A stretch of DNA of 64,000 nucleotides from Penium margaritaceum. Lineage: Eukaryota; Streptophyta; Zygnematophyceae; Desmidiales; Peniaceae. The translations under genes were made by a program, and so were the position numbers. Shown piece by piece: positions 37,001 to 48,540 of this stretch (position 1 is the stretch's first letter; each line of letters starts with the position of its first letter). The stretch spans positions 86,268 to 150,267 of the forward strand of contig SZWC01001618.1 in assembly GCA_023375785.1 (NCBI GenBank). The letters run 5' to 3'. The notes under the pieces were generated by a model that made no database searches, was not told the DNA's origin, and saw only the letters and a list, made by a program, of their open reading frames with translations.

Positions 37001-37190
37001 TGTAAGTGTGTGTAAGTGCATGTAACTGGGTATAAGTGCGTGTAAGTGCATGTAAGTGCGTGTAAGTTTGTGTAAGTACATGTAAGTGTGTGTAAGTGTG
37101 TGTAAGTGCATGTAACTGGGTATAAGTGCGTGTAAGTGCATGTAAGTGCGTGTAAGTTTGTGTAAGTACATGTAAGTGTGTGTAAGTGTG
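37001..37190 (+). repeat. Exact 2 x 90-bp tandem duplication
   Basis: 37,001-37,090 equals 37,091-37,180. The landmark TGTAACTGGGTATAAG is at 37,021 and 37,111. Confidence 0.94.
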
Positions 37191-37581
37191 TATAAGTATG
37201 TGCAAGTGCGTGCAAGTGTGTGTCAGTGTATGTAAGTGCGTATAATTGCGTGTATATATGTATAAGTGCTTGTAAGTGCGTATAAGTGCGTGTAAGTGTG
37301 TGTAAGTGCGTGTAAGTGTGTGTAAATGCGTGTAAGTGTGTGTAAGTATGTGTAAGTTTATGTAAGTGTGTGTAAGTGTGTGTAAGTGTGTGTAAATGTG
37401 TAAGTGTGTGTAATTGCGTGTTAGTGCATGTAAGTACGTGTAAGTTCATGTAAGTGCGCGAAGGCATGTATAAGTATGAGTTCATGTGTGTACGTGCGTG
37501 TAAGTGCATGTAAGTGCGTGTAAGTGTTTGTAAGTGTGTGTAAGTTTGTATAAGTGCATGTAAGTGCGTGTAAGTGCATGT

Positions 37582-37702
37582 AAGTGCATGTAAGTGCGTT
37601 TAAGTGTGTGTAAGTGTGTGTAAGTGCGTGTAAGTGCGTATTAGTATGTGTAAGTGCGTATAAGTGCATGTCAGTGCGTGTAAGTATGTGTAAGTGTGTG
37701 TA
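37582..37702 (+). repeat. 121-bp segment with a distant copy at 39,026-39,146
   Basis: The ordered run GTGCGTTTAAG, GTGCGTATTAG, GTATGTGTAAG, GTGCATGTCAG occurs here and again 1,444 bp downstream with no visible change over about 120 bp. The copies are not adjacent, unlike the usual doublets. Confidence 0.85.
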
Positions 37703-38300
37703 CGTGCGTATAAGTGCGTGTAAGTGTGTGTAAGTATGTGTAAGTTTATGTAAGTGTGTGTAAGTGTGTGTACGTGCGTGTAAGTGCATGTAAGTGTGTA
37801 TAAGTGCTCGTAAGTGCGTGTAAGTGCGTGGAAGAGCATGGTAGTGTGTGTAAGTGCGTGTAAGTACATGTAAGTGCGTGTAAGTGTTTGTAAGTGTGTG
37901 TAAGTTTGTATAAGTGCATGTAAGTGTGTGTAAGTGCCTGTAAGTGCATGTAAGTGCGTGTAAGGACGTGTAAGTGCGTGTAAGTACGTGTAAGTGCGTG
38001 TAAGTGCATAAAAGTGCGTGTAAGTGCATGTAAGTGTGTGTAAGTGCGTGTAAGTACGGTTTAAATTCGTGTAAGTGCGTGTAAGTGCGTGTAAGTACGT
38101 GTAAGTGCGTCTAAGTGCGTCTAAGTGCGTGTAAGTTTGTGCAAGTGCGTGTAAGTACAGTTTAAGTTCGTGTAAGTGCGTGTAAGTGCGTGTAAGTGCG
38201 TGTAAGTGTGTGTAAGTATGTGTAAGTGCGTGTAAGTGCATGTAAGTGCGTTTACGTATGTGTAAGTGCGTGTAAGTGCATCTAAGTGCGTGTAAGTTTG

Positions 38301-38480
38301 TGTAAGTGCGTATAAGTGCATGTAAGTGCGTGTAAGTATGTGCAAGTACGTGTAAGTGTGTGTAAGTGCAAGTAAGTGCGTGTAAGTATGTGTAAGTGCG
38401 TATAAGTGCATGTAAGTGCGTGTAAGTATGTGCAAGTACGTGTAAGTGTGTGTAAGTGCAAGTAAGTGCGTGTAAGTATG
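38301..38480 (+). repeat. Exact 2 x 90-bp tandem duplication
   Basis: 38,301-38,390 equals 38,391-38,480, marked by GTATGTGCAAGTACG and GTGCAAGTAAG. The homologous units at 42,241 are also doubled, but with an 80-bp period. Confidence 0.94.
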
Positions 38481-39420
38481 TGTAAGTGTATGTAAGCACG
38501 AGAAAGTGCGTGTAAGTACGTGTAAGTGCGTGTTAGTGGATGTAAGTGCGTGTAAGTGCAAGTAAGTGCGTGTAAGTACGTGTAAGTGTGTGTAAGTGCG
38601 GGTAAGTGCGTGTAAGTGTGTGTAAGTGCGTGTAAGTACATGTAAGTGCGTATAAGTGTGTGTAAGTACGTGTATGTTTGTGTAAGTGCGTGTAACTGCG
38701 TATAAGTGCATTGAAGTATGTATAAGTACGTGTAAGTACGGTTTAAGTTCGTATCAGTGCGTGTAAGTGCGTGTAGGTGCGTGTAAGTGCGGTTTAAGTG
38801 CGTGGGATTTCGTGTAAGTTCGTGTAAGTGTGTGTAAGTGCGGGTAAGTGCGTGTAAGTGTGTGTAAGTGCGTGTAAGTGCGTTTCAGTGTGTGTAAGTG
38901 TGTATAAGTGCATGTAAGTGCGTGTAAGTGCGTGTAAGTGCGTGTAAGTGCGTGTTAGTGCGTGTAAGTGCGTGTACGTGCGTGTAAGTGCGTGTAAGTG
39001 TGTGTAAGTGTGTGTAAGTGTATGTAAGTGCATGTAAGTGCGTTTAAGTGTGTGTAAGTGTGTGTAAGTGCGTGTAAGTGCGTATTAGTATGTGTAAGTG
39101 CGTATAAGTGCATGTCAGTGCGTGTAAGTATGTGTAAGTGTGTGTAAGTACGTGTAAGTACATGTAAGTGCGTGTAAGTGTGTGTAAGTGTGTGTACGTG
39201 CGTATAAGTGCGTGTAAGTGCGTGTAAGTTCATGTAAGTACGTGTAAGTGCGTGTAAGTACGTGTAAGTGCGTGTAAGTGCGTGTAAGTGCGTGTAAGTG
39301 CGTGTTAGTGCGTGTAAGTGCGTGTACGTGCGTGTAAGTGCGTGTAAGTGTGTGTAAGTGTGTGTAAGTGTATGTAAGTGTGTGTAAGTGTGTCTAAGTG
39401 CGTGTATGTTCGTGCAAGTG

Positions 39421-39590
39421 CGTGTAAGTGCATGTAAGTTTGTGTAAGTGTGTGTACGTACGTGTAAGTGCGTGTAAGTGTGTGTTAGTGCATGTAAGTG
39501 CGTGTAAGTGCATGTAAGTTTGTGTAAGTGTGTGTACGTACGTGTAAGTGCGTGTAAGTGTGTGTTAGTGCATGTAAGTGCGTGTAAGTG
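39421..39590 (+). repeat. Exact 2 x 80-bp tandem duplication
   Basis: 39,421-39,500 equals 39,501-39,580, with 10 further matching bases. Landmarks are GTTTGTGTAAG followed by GTGTGTACGTACG. The homologous stretch at 43,000-43,080 has one copy. Confidence 0.94.
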
Positions 39591-40390
39591 CACGTAAGTT
39601 CATGTAGGTGCGTGTAAGGACGTGTAAGAGCATGTAAGTATGTGTAAGTACGTGTAAGTGCGTGTAAGTGCGTGTAAGTGGATATAAGTTCGTGTAAGAG
39701 CGTGTACGTACGTGTACGTACGTATAAGTACGTGTAAGTGCGTGTAAGTGTGTGTAAGTGCATGTAAGTATGTGTAAGTACGTGTAAGTACGTGTAAGTA
39801 TTTGTACGTATGTGTAAGTGCATGTAAGCACAAGTAAGTCCGTGTAAGTACGTATAAGTGCATGTTAGTGGGTGTAAGTATGCCTAAGTACAAGTAAGTG
39901 CGTGTAAGTACGTGTAAGTGCGTGTACGTGCGTGTAAGTACGTGTAAGTGTGTGTAAGTGCATGTAAGTACGTGTACGTACGTGTAAGTGCGCGTAAGTA
40001 CGTGTACCTTTGTGTGAGTGCTTAAAACTGCTTGTAAGTGCATATAAGTGTGTTTAGGTACGTTTAAGTGCGGTTTAAGTTTGTGTAAGTGTGTGTAAGT
40101 GCGTTTCAGTGCGTGTAAGTGCGGTTTAAGTGCGTGTAATTTCGTGTAAGTTCGTGTAAGTGTGTGTAAGTATGTATAAGTGCGTGTAAGTACGTGTAAG
40201 TACATGTAAGTGCGTGTAAGTACGTGTAAGTGTGTGTCAGTGTGTGTAAGTGCATGTAAGTACGTGTAAGTACGTGTAGGTGCGTGTAATTTTGAATAAG
40301 TGCATGTAAGTACGTGTTAGTGTGTGTAAGTACGTGTACCTGTGTGTAAGTGCATGCAAGTGTGTGTAAGTATGTGTAAGTTCGTATAAG

Positions 40391-40590
40391 TGTGTGTAAG
40401 TGCGTCTAAATGCGTGTAAGTTTGTGCAAGTGCGTGTAAGTGTGTGTAAGTTCGTGTAAGTGCGTGTAAGTGTGTGTAAGTGCGTGTAAGTGTGTGTAAG
40501 TGCGTCTAAATGCGTGTAAGTTTGTGCAAGTGCGTGTAAGTGTGTGTAAGTTCGTGTAAGTGCGTGTAAGTGTGTGTAAGTGCGTGTAAG
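40391..40590 (+). repeat. Exact 2 x 100-bp tandem duplication
   Basis: 40,391-40,490 equals 40,491-40,590. The landmark GCGTCTAAATGCG is at 40,402 and 40,502. Confidence 0.95.
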
Positions 40591-41200
40591 TGTGTGTTAG
40601 TGCATGTAAGTGCCTGTAAGTGCGTGTAAGTTCGTGTAAGTATGTGTTAGTGTGTGTACATTCGTGTAAGTGCGTATAAGTATGTGTAAGTATGTGTAAG
40701 TACGTGTTAGTACGTGTAAGTTTGTGTAAGTACGTGTAAGTGCGTCTAAGTGCGTTTAAGTGCGTGTAAGTATGTGTAAATGCATGTAAGTGCGTGTAAG
40801 TGCGTGTAAGTGTGTGTAAGTTCTCGTAAGTGTGTGTAAGTACGTGTAAGTGTGTGTAAGTTTGTGTAAGTGTATGTAAGTGCATGTAAGAGCATGTAAG
40901 TGCATGTAAGTGCATGTAAGTACGTGTAAGTGCGTGTAAGTGTGTGTAAATGTGTGTAAGTATGTGTAAGTGCGTGTAAGTGCATGTAGGTGCGTGTGAG
41001 TGCGTGTAGGTGCACGTACGTTTGTATAGGTGCGTGTAAGTACGTGTAAGTGCGTATAAGTATGTGTAAGTGCGTGTAAGTGTGTGTAAGTGTGTCTAAG
41101 TGCGTATAAGTACATGTAAGTGCGTGTAAGTTTGTGTAAGTACATGTAAGTGTGTGTAAGTGTGTGTAAGTATGTGTAAGTGCGTACAAGTGTGTGTCAG

Positions 41201-41300
41201 TGCGTGTAAGTGCGTATAAGTGCGTGTATATATGTAAAAGTGCGTGTAAGTGCGTATAAGTGCGTGTATATATGTAAAAGTGCGTGTAAGTGCGTATAAG
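41201..41300 (+). repeat. 2 x 40-bp tandem duplication with TATATATG
   Basis: The unit run GTGTATATATGTAAAAG occurs at 41,224 and 41,264, with flanking decamers also doubled. Confidence 0.93.
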
Positions 41301-41710
41301 TGCGTGTAAGTGTGTGTAAGTGCGTGTAAGTGCGTGTAAGTACGTAGAAGTGTGTGCAAGTACGTGTAAGTTTGTGTAAGTGCGTGTAAGTGCGTGTAAG
41401 TGTGTGTAAGTGTGTAAGTGCGTGTAATTGCGTGTTAGTGTGTATAAGTATGTGTAAGTGCGTGAAAGTTCGTATAAGTACGTGTAAGTTCATGTAAGTG
41501 CGCGAAGGCATGTATAAGTATGAGTTCTTGTGTGTACGTGGGTGTAAGTGCATGTAAGTGCATGTAAGTGTGTGTAAGTATATGTACGTGCGTATAAGTG
41601 CATGTAAGTGCGTGTAAGTTCATGTAAGTGCGTGTAAGTGTATGTAAGTACGTGTAAGTGCGTGTAAAATTGTGTAAGTGCGTGTAAGTACGTGTAAGTG
41701 TGTGTAAGTG

Positions 41711-41810
41711 CGTGTAAGTGCGTGTAAGTGCTCATATGTGCGTGTAAGTACGTGTAAGTGCGTGTAAGTGCGTGTAAGTGCTCATATGTGCGTGTAAGTA
41801 CGTGTAAGTG
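41711..41810 (+). repeat. Exact 2 x 50-bp tandem duplication
   Basis: 41,711-41,760 equals 41,761-41,810. The landmark GTGCTCATATGTGCG is doubled. Its close variant GTGCTCGTATGTGCG is single at 22,435, 25,914, 45,670, 47,547, 52,502, 57,936 and 59,994. Confidence 0.93.
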
Positions 41811-42240
41811 CGTATAAGTACGTGTTTCTTCGTGTAAGTGTGTGCAAGTGTGTATAAGTGGATATAAGTGCGTGTAAGTGCATGTAAGTGCGTGTAAGTA
41901 CGTGTAAGTGCGTGTAAGAACGTGTAAGTTTGTGTAAGTGCGTAAAAGTGCGTGTAAGTGCATGTAAGTGTGTGTAAGTGCGTGTAATTATGGTTTAAGT
42001 TCGTGTAAGTGCGTGTAAGTGCGTGTAAGTACGTATAAGTGCATCTAAGTGCGTCTAAGTGCGTGTAAGTTTGTGCAAGTGCGTGTAAGTGCAGTTTAAG
42101 TTTGTGTAAGTGCCTTTAAGTGCGTGTAAGTGCGTATAGGTGTGTGTAAGTATCTGTAAGTGCGTGTACGTGCATGTAAGTGCATTTAAGTATGTGTAAG
42201 TGCGTGTAAGTGCGTGTAAGTGCGTGTACATTTGTGTAAG

Positions 42241-42400
42241 TGCGTATAAGTGCATGTAAGTGCGTGTAAGTATGTGCAAGTACGTGTAAGTGTGTGTACG
42301 TGCAAGTAAGTGCGTGTAAGTGCGTATAAGTGCATGTAAGTGCGTGTAAGTATGTGCAAGTACGTGTAAGTGTGTGTACGTGCAAGTAAGTGCGTGTAAG
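42241..42400 (+). repeat. Exact 2 x 80-bp tandem duplication
   Basis: 42,241-42,320 equals 42,321-42,400, marked by GTATGTGCAAGTACG and GTGTACGTGCAAG. This is the homologue of the 90-bp doublet at 38,301. Confidence 0.94.
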
Positions 42401-43270
42401 TATGTGTAAGTGTATGTAAGCATGAGTAAGTGTGTGTAAGTACGTGTAAGTACGTGTTCGTGGGTGTAAGTGCGTGTAAGTGCAAGTAAGTGCGTGTAAG
42501 TACGTGTAAGTGTGTGTATGTGCGGGTAAGTGTGTGTAAGTGTGTGTAAGTATGTGTAAGTACATGTAAGTGCGTGTAAATGTGTGTAAGTATGTGTATG
42601 TTTGTGTAAGTGCGTGTAACTGCGTGTAAGTGCATTGAAGTATGTATAAGTACGTGTAAGTACTGTTTAAGTTCGTATCAGTGCGTGTAAGTGCGTGTAG
42701 GTGCGTGTAAGTACGGTTTAAGTGCGTGGGATTTCGTGTAAGTTCGTGTAAGTGCGTGTAAGTGCGGGTAAGTGCGTGTAAGTGTGAGTAAAAGTGTGTA
42801 AGTACGTGTGAGTATGTGTAAGTGTGTATAAGTGCCTGTAAGTATGTGTAAGTGCGTGTAAGTGCGTGTAAGTACGTATTAGTGCATGTAAGTGCGTGTA
42901 CATGCGTGTAAGTGCGTGTAAGTGTGTGTAAGTATGTGTAAGTGTGTGTAAGTACATGTACGTGCGTCTAAGTGTGTGTATGTTCGTGCAAGTGCGTGTA
43001 AGTGCATGTAAGTTTGTGTAAGTGTGTGTACGTGCGTGTAAGTGCGTGTAAGTCCGTGTTAGTGCATGTAAGTGCGTGTAAGTGCACGTAAGTTTGTGTA
43101 GGTGCGTGTAAGTACGTGTAAGTGCGTGTAAGTATGTATAAGTGCGTGTAAGTACGTGTAAGTACGTGTAAGTGCGTGTAAGTGCGTGTAAGTGCATGTA
43201 AGTACGTGTAAGTACGTGTAAGTGTGTGTAAGTATGTGTAAGGGTATGTAAGCACACGTAAGTGCGTGTA

Positions 43271-43460
43271 AGTACGTATAAGTGCATGTTAGTGGGTCTA
43301 AGTGCGTGTAAGTGCAAGTAAGAGTGTGTAAGTATGTGTAAGTACGTGTACGTGCGTGTAAGTACGTATAAGTGCATGTTAGTGGGTCTAAGTGCGTGTA
43401 AGTGCAAGTAAGAGTGTGTAAGTATGTGTAAGTACGTGTACGTGCGTGTAAGTACGTGTA
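43271..43460 (+). repeat. Exact 2 x 90-bp tandem duplication
   Basis: 43,271-43,360 equals 43,361-43,450. The landmark ATGTTAGTGGGTCTAAG is at 43,296 and 43,386. Confidence 0.94.
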
Positions 43461-43870
43461 AGTGTGTGTAAGTGCATGTAAGTGCGTGTAAGTGCGTGTA
43501 AGTGCGTGTACGTACGTGTACGTTTGTGTAAGTGCTTATAACTGCGTGTAAGTGCGTATAAGTGTTTGTAAGTACGTGTAAGTGCGGTTTAAGTTTGTGT
43601 AAGTGCGTGTAAGTGCGTTTCAGTGCGTGTAAGTGTGGTTTAAGTACGTGTAATTTTGTGTTAGTTTGTGTAAGTGCGTGTAAGTACGTGTAAGTGCGTG
43701 TTAGTGCGTGTAAGTGCATGTAAGTGCGTGTAAGTGCGTGTAAGTGTGTGGCAGTGTGTGTAAGTGCATATAAGTATGTGTAAGTACGTGTAGGTGCATG
43801 TAATTTCGTGTAAGTGCATGTAAGTGCGTGTTAGTGCGTGTAAGTACGTGTACGTGTGTGTAAGTGCATG

Positions 43871-44040
43871 TAAGTGTGTGTAAGTATGTGTAAGTTTGTA
43901 TAAGTGTGTGTAAGTGCGTCTAAGTGCGTGTAAGTTCGTGCAAGTGTGTGTAAGTGTGTGTAAGTATGTGTAAGTTTGTATAAGTGTGTGTAAGTGCGTC
44001 TAAGTGCGTGTAAGTTCGTGCAAGTGTGTGTAAGTGTGTG
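43871..44040 (+). repeat. Exact 2 x 80-bp tandem duplication
   Basis: 43,871-43,950 equals 43,951-44,030, with 10 extra matching bases. Landmarks are GTTTGTATAAG and GTTCGTGCAAG. In copy C the homologous place (56,081) is doubled with a 60-bp period. Confidence 0.94.
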
Positions 44041-44290
44041 TAAGTTCGTGTAAGTGCGTGTAAGTGCGTGTAAGTGCGTGTAAGTATGTGTTAGTGCATG
44101 TAAGTACATGTAAGTGCGTGTACGTTCGTGTAAGTATGAGTTAGTGTCTGTACATTCGTGTAAGTGCGTATAAGTACGTGTAAGTGTGTGTAAGTTCGTG
44201 TAAGTACGTGTAAGTTTGTGTAAGTGTGTGTAAGTGTGTGTAAGTGCGTTTAAGTGCGTGTAAGTATGTGTAAATGCGTGTAAGTGCGTG

Positions 44291-44390
44291 TAAGTGCGTG
44301 TAAGTGTGTGTAAGTACTCGTAAGTGTATGTAAGTGCGTGTAAGTGTGTGTAAGTACTCGTAAGTGTATGTAAGTGCGTGTAAGTGTGTG
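44291..44390 (+). repeat. 2 x 40-bp tandem duplication
   Basis: The rare unit GTACTCGTAAGTGTATG is at 44,315 and 44,355, with matching neighbours. Confidence 0.92.
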
Positions 44391-44610
44391 TAAGTTTGTG
44401 TAAGTGCGTGTAAGTGCGTGTAAGTGCATGTAAGTGCATGTTAGTGCATGTAAGTATGTGTAAGTGCGTGTAAGTGCATGTAGGTGCGTGGAGTGTGTGT
44501 AAGTGCGCGTAAGTGCATGTAGGTGCGTGGATTGCGTGTAAGTGCACGTACGTTTGTGTAGGTGCGTGTAAGTTCGTGTAAGTGCGTGTAAGTATGTGTA
44601 AGTTTGTGTA

Positions 44611-44690
44611 AGTGCGTGTAAGTGCGTGTAAGTGGATGTAAGTTCATGTAAGTGCGTGTAAGTGCGTGTAAGTGGATGTAAGTTCATGTA
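44611..44690 (+). repeat. 2 x 40-bp tandem duplication
   Basis: 44,611-44,650 equals 44,651-44,690, marked by GTGGATGTAAGTTCATG. Copy C has the unit once near 56,811. Confidence 0.92.
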
Positions 44691-45280
44691 AGAGCGTGTA
44701 AGTGCGTGTAAGTGCGTGTAAGTGCGTGTAAGTGCGTGTAAGTGCTTGTAAATGCGTTTACGTTTGTGTAAGTGCGTGTAAGTGTGTGGAAGTGCTTGTA
44801 AGTACATGTAAGTGCGTGTAAGTGTGTGTAAGTGCGTGTAAGTGTATGTAAGTACATGTAAGTGCATGTAAGTGCGTGTAAGTTTGTGTAAGTGCATGCA
44901 AGTGTGTGTAAGTATGTGTAAGTGCATACAAGTGTGTGTCAGTGCATGTAAGTGCGTGTAAGTGCATGTAAGTGCGTGTAAGTGCGTGTATGTATGTAGA
45001 AGTGCGTGTAAGTGCGTATAAGTGCGTATAAGTGTGTGTAAGTGCGTGTAAGTGCGTGTAAGTGCATGTAAGTGCGTGTAAGTGTGTGTAAGTGTGTAAG
45101 TGCGTGTAAGTGCATGTTAGTGCGTGTAAGTATGTGTAAGTGCGTGTACGTTCGTATAAGTGCGTGTAAGTTGGTGTAAGTACGTGTAAGTGCGTGTAAG
45201 TGTGTGTAAGTGTGTGTAAGTTTGTATAAGTGCGTGTAAGTGTGTGTAGGTGCGTGTAAGTACGTGTAAGTGAGTGTAAG

Positions 45281-45490
45281 TGTGTGTAAGTGTGTGTAAG
45301 TACGTATAAGTACGTGTAAGTATGTGTAAGTGTTTATAAGTGCGTGTCAGTACGTGTAAGTACGTGTAAATGTGTATAAGTGCGTGTAAGTGTGTGTAAG
45401 TGTGTGTAAGTACGTATAAGTACGTGTAAGTATGTGTAAGTGTTTATAAGTGCGTGTCAGTACGTGTAAGTACGTGTAAATGTGTATAAG
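45281..45490 (+). repeat. Exact 2 x 110-bp tandem duplication
   Basis: 45,281-45,390 recurs at 45,391-45,490 and slightly beyond. The landmark GTGTTTATAAGTGCG is at 45,330 and 45,440. Confidence 0.94.
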
Positions 45491-46010
45491 TGCGTGAAAG
45501 TGCATGTAAGTGCGTGTAAGTGCGTGTAAGTGTGTGTACGTGCGTGTAAGTACGTATAAGTGCGTGTAAGTTCGTGTACGTACGTTTAAGTGCGTGTAAG
45601 TGCGTGTAAGTGCGTGTTAGTTTGTGTACGTGCGTGTAAGTGTGTGTAAGTGCACGTAAGTGCTTATAAGTACGTGTACGTGCTCGTATGTGCGTGTAAG
45701 TACGTGTAAGTGCGTGTAAGTGCGTGTAACTTTGTGTAAGTGCGTGCAAGTGTGTGTAAGTGGATGTAAGTGCGTGTAAGTTCATGTAAGTACGTGTAAG
45801 TATGTGTAAGTGCGTGTAAGTACGTATAAGTTTGTGTAAGTGCGTATAAGTGCGTGTAAGTTCATGTAAGTGTGTGTATGTGCGTGTAAGTACGGTTTAA
45901 GTTCGTGTAAGTGCGTGTAAGTGTGTGTAAGTGCGTGTAAGTGCGTGTAAGTGGAGTTTAAGTGCGTGTAATTTTCTGTAAGTTCGTGTAAGTGCGTGTA
46001 AGTGCGTGTA

Positions 46011-46172
46011 AGTGCGTGTAAGTGTGTCTAAGTGCGTCTGAGTACATGTAAGTTTGTGCAAGTGCGTGTAAGTGTAGTTTAAGTTCGTGTAAGTGCGTGT
46101 AAGTGTGTCTAAGTGCGTCTGAGTACATGTAAGTTTGTGCAAGTGCGTGTAAGTGTAGTTTAAGTTCGTGTA
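46011..46172 (+). repeat. Exact 2 x 81-bp tandem duplication
   Basis: 46,011-46,091 equals 46,092-46,172. Landmarks are GTCTGAGTACATG and the 11-bp unit GTGTAGTTTAA. The homologue in copy C (58,241) is doubled with a 101-bp period. Confidence 0.94.
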
Positions 46173-46340
46173 AGTGTGTAAAAGTGCGTGTAAGTGCGTG
46201 TAAGTATGTGTAAGTGTGTGTAAGTGCGTATAAGTGCGTTTAAGTATATGTAAGTGTGTGTAAGTGCGTGTAAGTGCGTGTAAGTTTGTGTAAGTGCGTA
46301 TAAGTGTGTGTAAGTGTGTATAAGTACATGTAAGTACGTA

Positions 46341-46520
46341 TAAGTACGTGTAAGTGCAAGAAAGTGTGTGTAAGTATGTGTACGTGCATGTAAGCACGTG
46401 TAAGTGCGTGTAAGTGCGTGTAAGTGCGTGTAAGTACGTGTAAGTGCAAGAAAGTGTGTGTAAGTATGTGTACGTGCATGTAAGCACGTGTAAGTGCGTG
46501 TAAGTGCGTGTAAGTGCGTG
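46341..46520 (+). repeat. Exact 2 x 90-bp tandem duplication
   Basis: 46,341-46,430 equals 46,431-46,520, marked by GTGCAAGAAAGTGTG. In copy C this unit (58,622) is single and the doublet lies just downstream at 58,681. Confidence 0.94.
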
Positions 46521-47020
46521 TAAGTGGATGTAAGTGTGTGTAAGTGCAAGTAAGTATGTATAAGTACGTGTAAGTGCGTGTTAGTGTGTGTAAGTGCGTG
46601 TAAGTGCGTATAAGTGCGTGTAAGTGTGTGTACGTGTGTATAAGTGCGTGTAAGTACGTTTAAGTTCGTGTAAGTACGTGTAAGTGCGTGTAAGTGCGTG
46701 TAAGTGGATTTAAGTGTGTGTAAGTGCGTGTAAGTGCGCTTTAAGTTCATGTAAGTGCGTGTAAGTGCGTTTAAGTGCGTATGAGTGCGTGTACGTGCAT
46801 GTAAGTGTAGGTTAAGTGTGTGTAATATCGTGTAAGTTCGTGTAAGTGCATGTAAGTATGTGTAAGTATGTGTAAGTACATGTAAGTGCATATAAGTGTG
46901 TGTAAGTGCATGTAAGTGCGTGTAAGTGTGTGTGAGTACGTGTAAGTGCGTGTAAGTATGTATAGGTACGTGTAATTTTGTGTAAGTGCGTGTAAGTGCG
47001 TGTTAAAGCGTATAAGTGCG

Positions 47021-47220
47021 TGTAAGTGCGTGTAAGTACGTGTAAGTGCATGTAAGTGCGTCTAAGTACGTGTAAGTTTGTGCAAGTGCATGTAAGTGCG
47101 TGTAAGTTCGTGTAAGTGCGTGTAAGTACGTGTAAGTGCATGTAAGTGCGTCTAAGTACGTGTAAGTTTGTGCAAGTGCATGTAAGTGCGTGTAAGTTCG
47201 TGTAAGTGCGTGTAAGTACG
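47021..47220 (+). repeat. Exact 2 x 90-bp tandem duplication
   Basis: 47,021-47,110 equals 47,111-47,200, with 20 further matching bases. Landmarks are GTCTAAGTACG and GTTTGTGCAAG. The copy C homologue at 59,371 is doubled with a 100-bp period. Confidence 0.94.
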
Positions 47221-48240
47221 TGTAAGTGCGTGTAAGTGTATGTAAGTACGTAGAAGTGTGTATAAGTGCGTGTAATTGCATGTAAGTGTATGTAAGTGCG
47301 TGTAAGTGCGTGTAAATGCATGTAAGTGCGTGTAAGTTTGTGTATGTGCGTGTTAGTGCGTGTACGTTCATGTAGGTGCGTGTAAATGCCTGTAAGTGCG
47401 TGTAAGTGCGTGTAAGGTACATGTAAGTTTGTGTAAGTGTGTGTAAATGGGTTTAAGTGCGTGTAAGTGCGTGTAAGTGTGTGTAAGTGCGTGTAAGTTT
47501 GTGTAAGAGTGTGTAAGTACGTGTAAGTGCGTGTAAGTACGTATAAGTACGTGTAAGTGCTCGTATGTGCGTGTAAGTGCATATAAGTGTGTGTAAGTGC
47601 GTGCAACTTTGGGTAAGTATGTGCAAGTGCCTGTAAGTGCATGTAAGTGCGTGTAAGTGCATGTAAGTACGTGTAAGTGCGTTTAAATGCGTGTAAGTGC
47701 GTGTACGTGCGTGTAATTACATGTAAGTGCATGTAAGTGCGCGTAAGTTCCTATAGGTATGTGTAAGTACGTGTCAGTGCGTGTAAGTATGTGTAAGTGT
47801 GTGTATGTGCGTATACCTGTGTGTAAGTGGATGTAAGAGTGTGTAAGAGCGTGTAAGTGCGTGTAAGAGCGTGTAAATGCGTGTAAGTACGTGTTAGTAC
47901 GTGTAAGTGTGTGTAAGTGCGTGTAAGTACGTGTAAGTGTGTGTAAGTGCATGTAAGTACGTGTAAGTACGTATAAGTATGTGTAAGTGCGTGTAAGTGC
48001 GTGTTGGTGCGTGTAAGTACGTGTCAGAGCGTGTACGTGCATGTAAGTACGTGTAGGCGTGGTTTATGTTCGTGTACGTGAGTGAAGGTGTGTGCAAGTA
48101 CGTGTAAGTTCATGTAAGTACGTATAAGTACGTGTAAGAGCGTGTAAGTGCGTGTAAGTGTGTGTACGCGCGTGTAAGTGCAGTTTAAGTTCGTGTAAGT
48201 ATGTGTAAGTGTGTGTAAGTTTGTGTAAGTGTGTATAAGT

Positions 48241-48540
48241 GCATGTAAGTGCGTGTAAGTACGTGTAAGTACGTGTAAGTGCAAGTAAGTGCATGTAAGT
48301 ACGTGTAAGTGTATGTAAGCATGTGTAAGTGCGTGTAAGTACGTGTAAGTGTGTGTACATGGGTGTAAGTGCGTGTAAGTGCAAGTAAGTGCGTGTACGT
48401 ATGTGTAAGTACGTGCAAGTATGTGTAAGCACGTGTAAATACGTGTAAGTACGTGTATGTCCGTGTAAGTGTGTGTAAGTGCGTGTAAGTACGTGTAAGT
48501 TCATGTAAGTGCGTATAAGTGTGTGTAAGTGTGTGTAAGT
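48241..48540 (+). repeat. 300-bp segment repeated at 49,601-49,900, flanking the 130-bp array
   Basis: These 300 bp (GTGCAAGTAAG, GTATGTAAGCATG, GTGTATGTCCG and others in order) recur at offset 1,360 with one base difference: ACATGGGTG near 48,357 against ACTTGGGTG near 49,717. The two copies sit immediately on either side of the eight 130-bp copies. In the homologous regions near 53,200-53,540 and 60,640-60,740 there is neither an array nor a second flank. Confidence 0.93.

Larger units (their letters stand above)
36170..40645 (+). repeat. 3.5-4.5 kb higher-order repeat, copy 1
   Basis: It starts at the landmark GTTAGTGTGTGTACATTCG near 36,175, which recurs near 40,647, 44,139 (one base changed) and 56,333. 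The shared order with copy 2 includes GCGAAGGCATGTATAAG (37,457 / 41,504), GGTTTAAATTCG or GGTTTAAGTTCG followed by a double GTCTAAG (38,058 / 41,992), GCATTGAAG (38,708 / 42,632), GTTTAAGTTCGTATCAG (38,741 / 42,665), GTGGGATTTCG, and GCTTATAACTGC or GCTTAAAACTGC (40,020 / 43,530). Confidence 0.83.
40645..43585 (+). repeat. 3.5-4.5 kb higher-order repeat, copy 2
   Basis: It runs from GTTAGTGTGTGTACATTCG (40,647) with the same landmark order as 36,170-40,645 and is about 1 kb shorter. It ends where block A begins. The landmark GCTTATAACTGCG at 43,530 is shared with 51,928 and, as a variant, with 40,020 and 55,778. Confidence 0.82.

Noticed and set aside
41221-41280. TATATATG promoter-like element
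   Set aside because: This is a variant decamer doubled in place; similar TATATATG units occur at 8,995 and 9,095 without any gene downstream.
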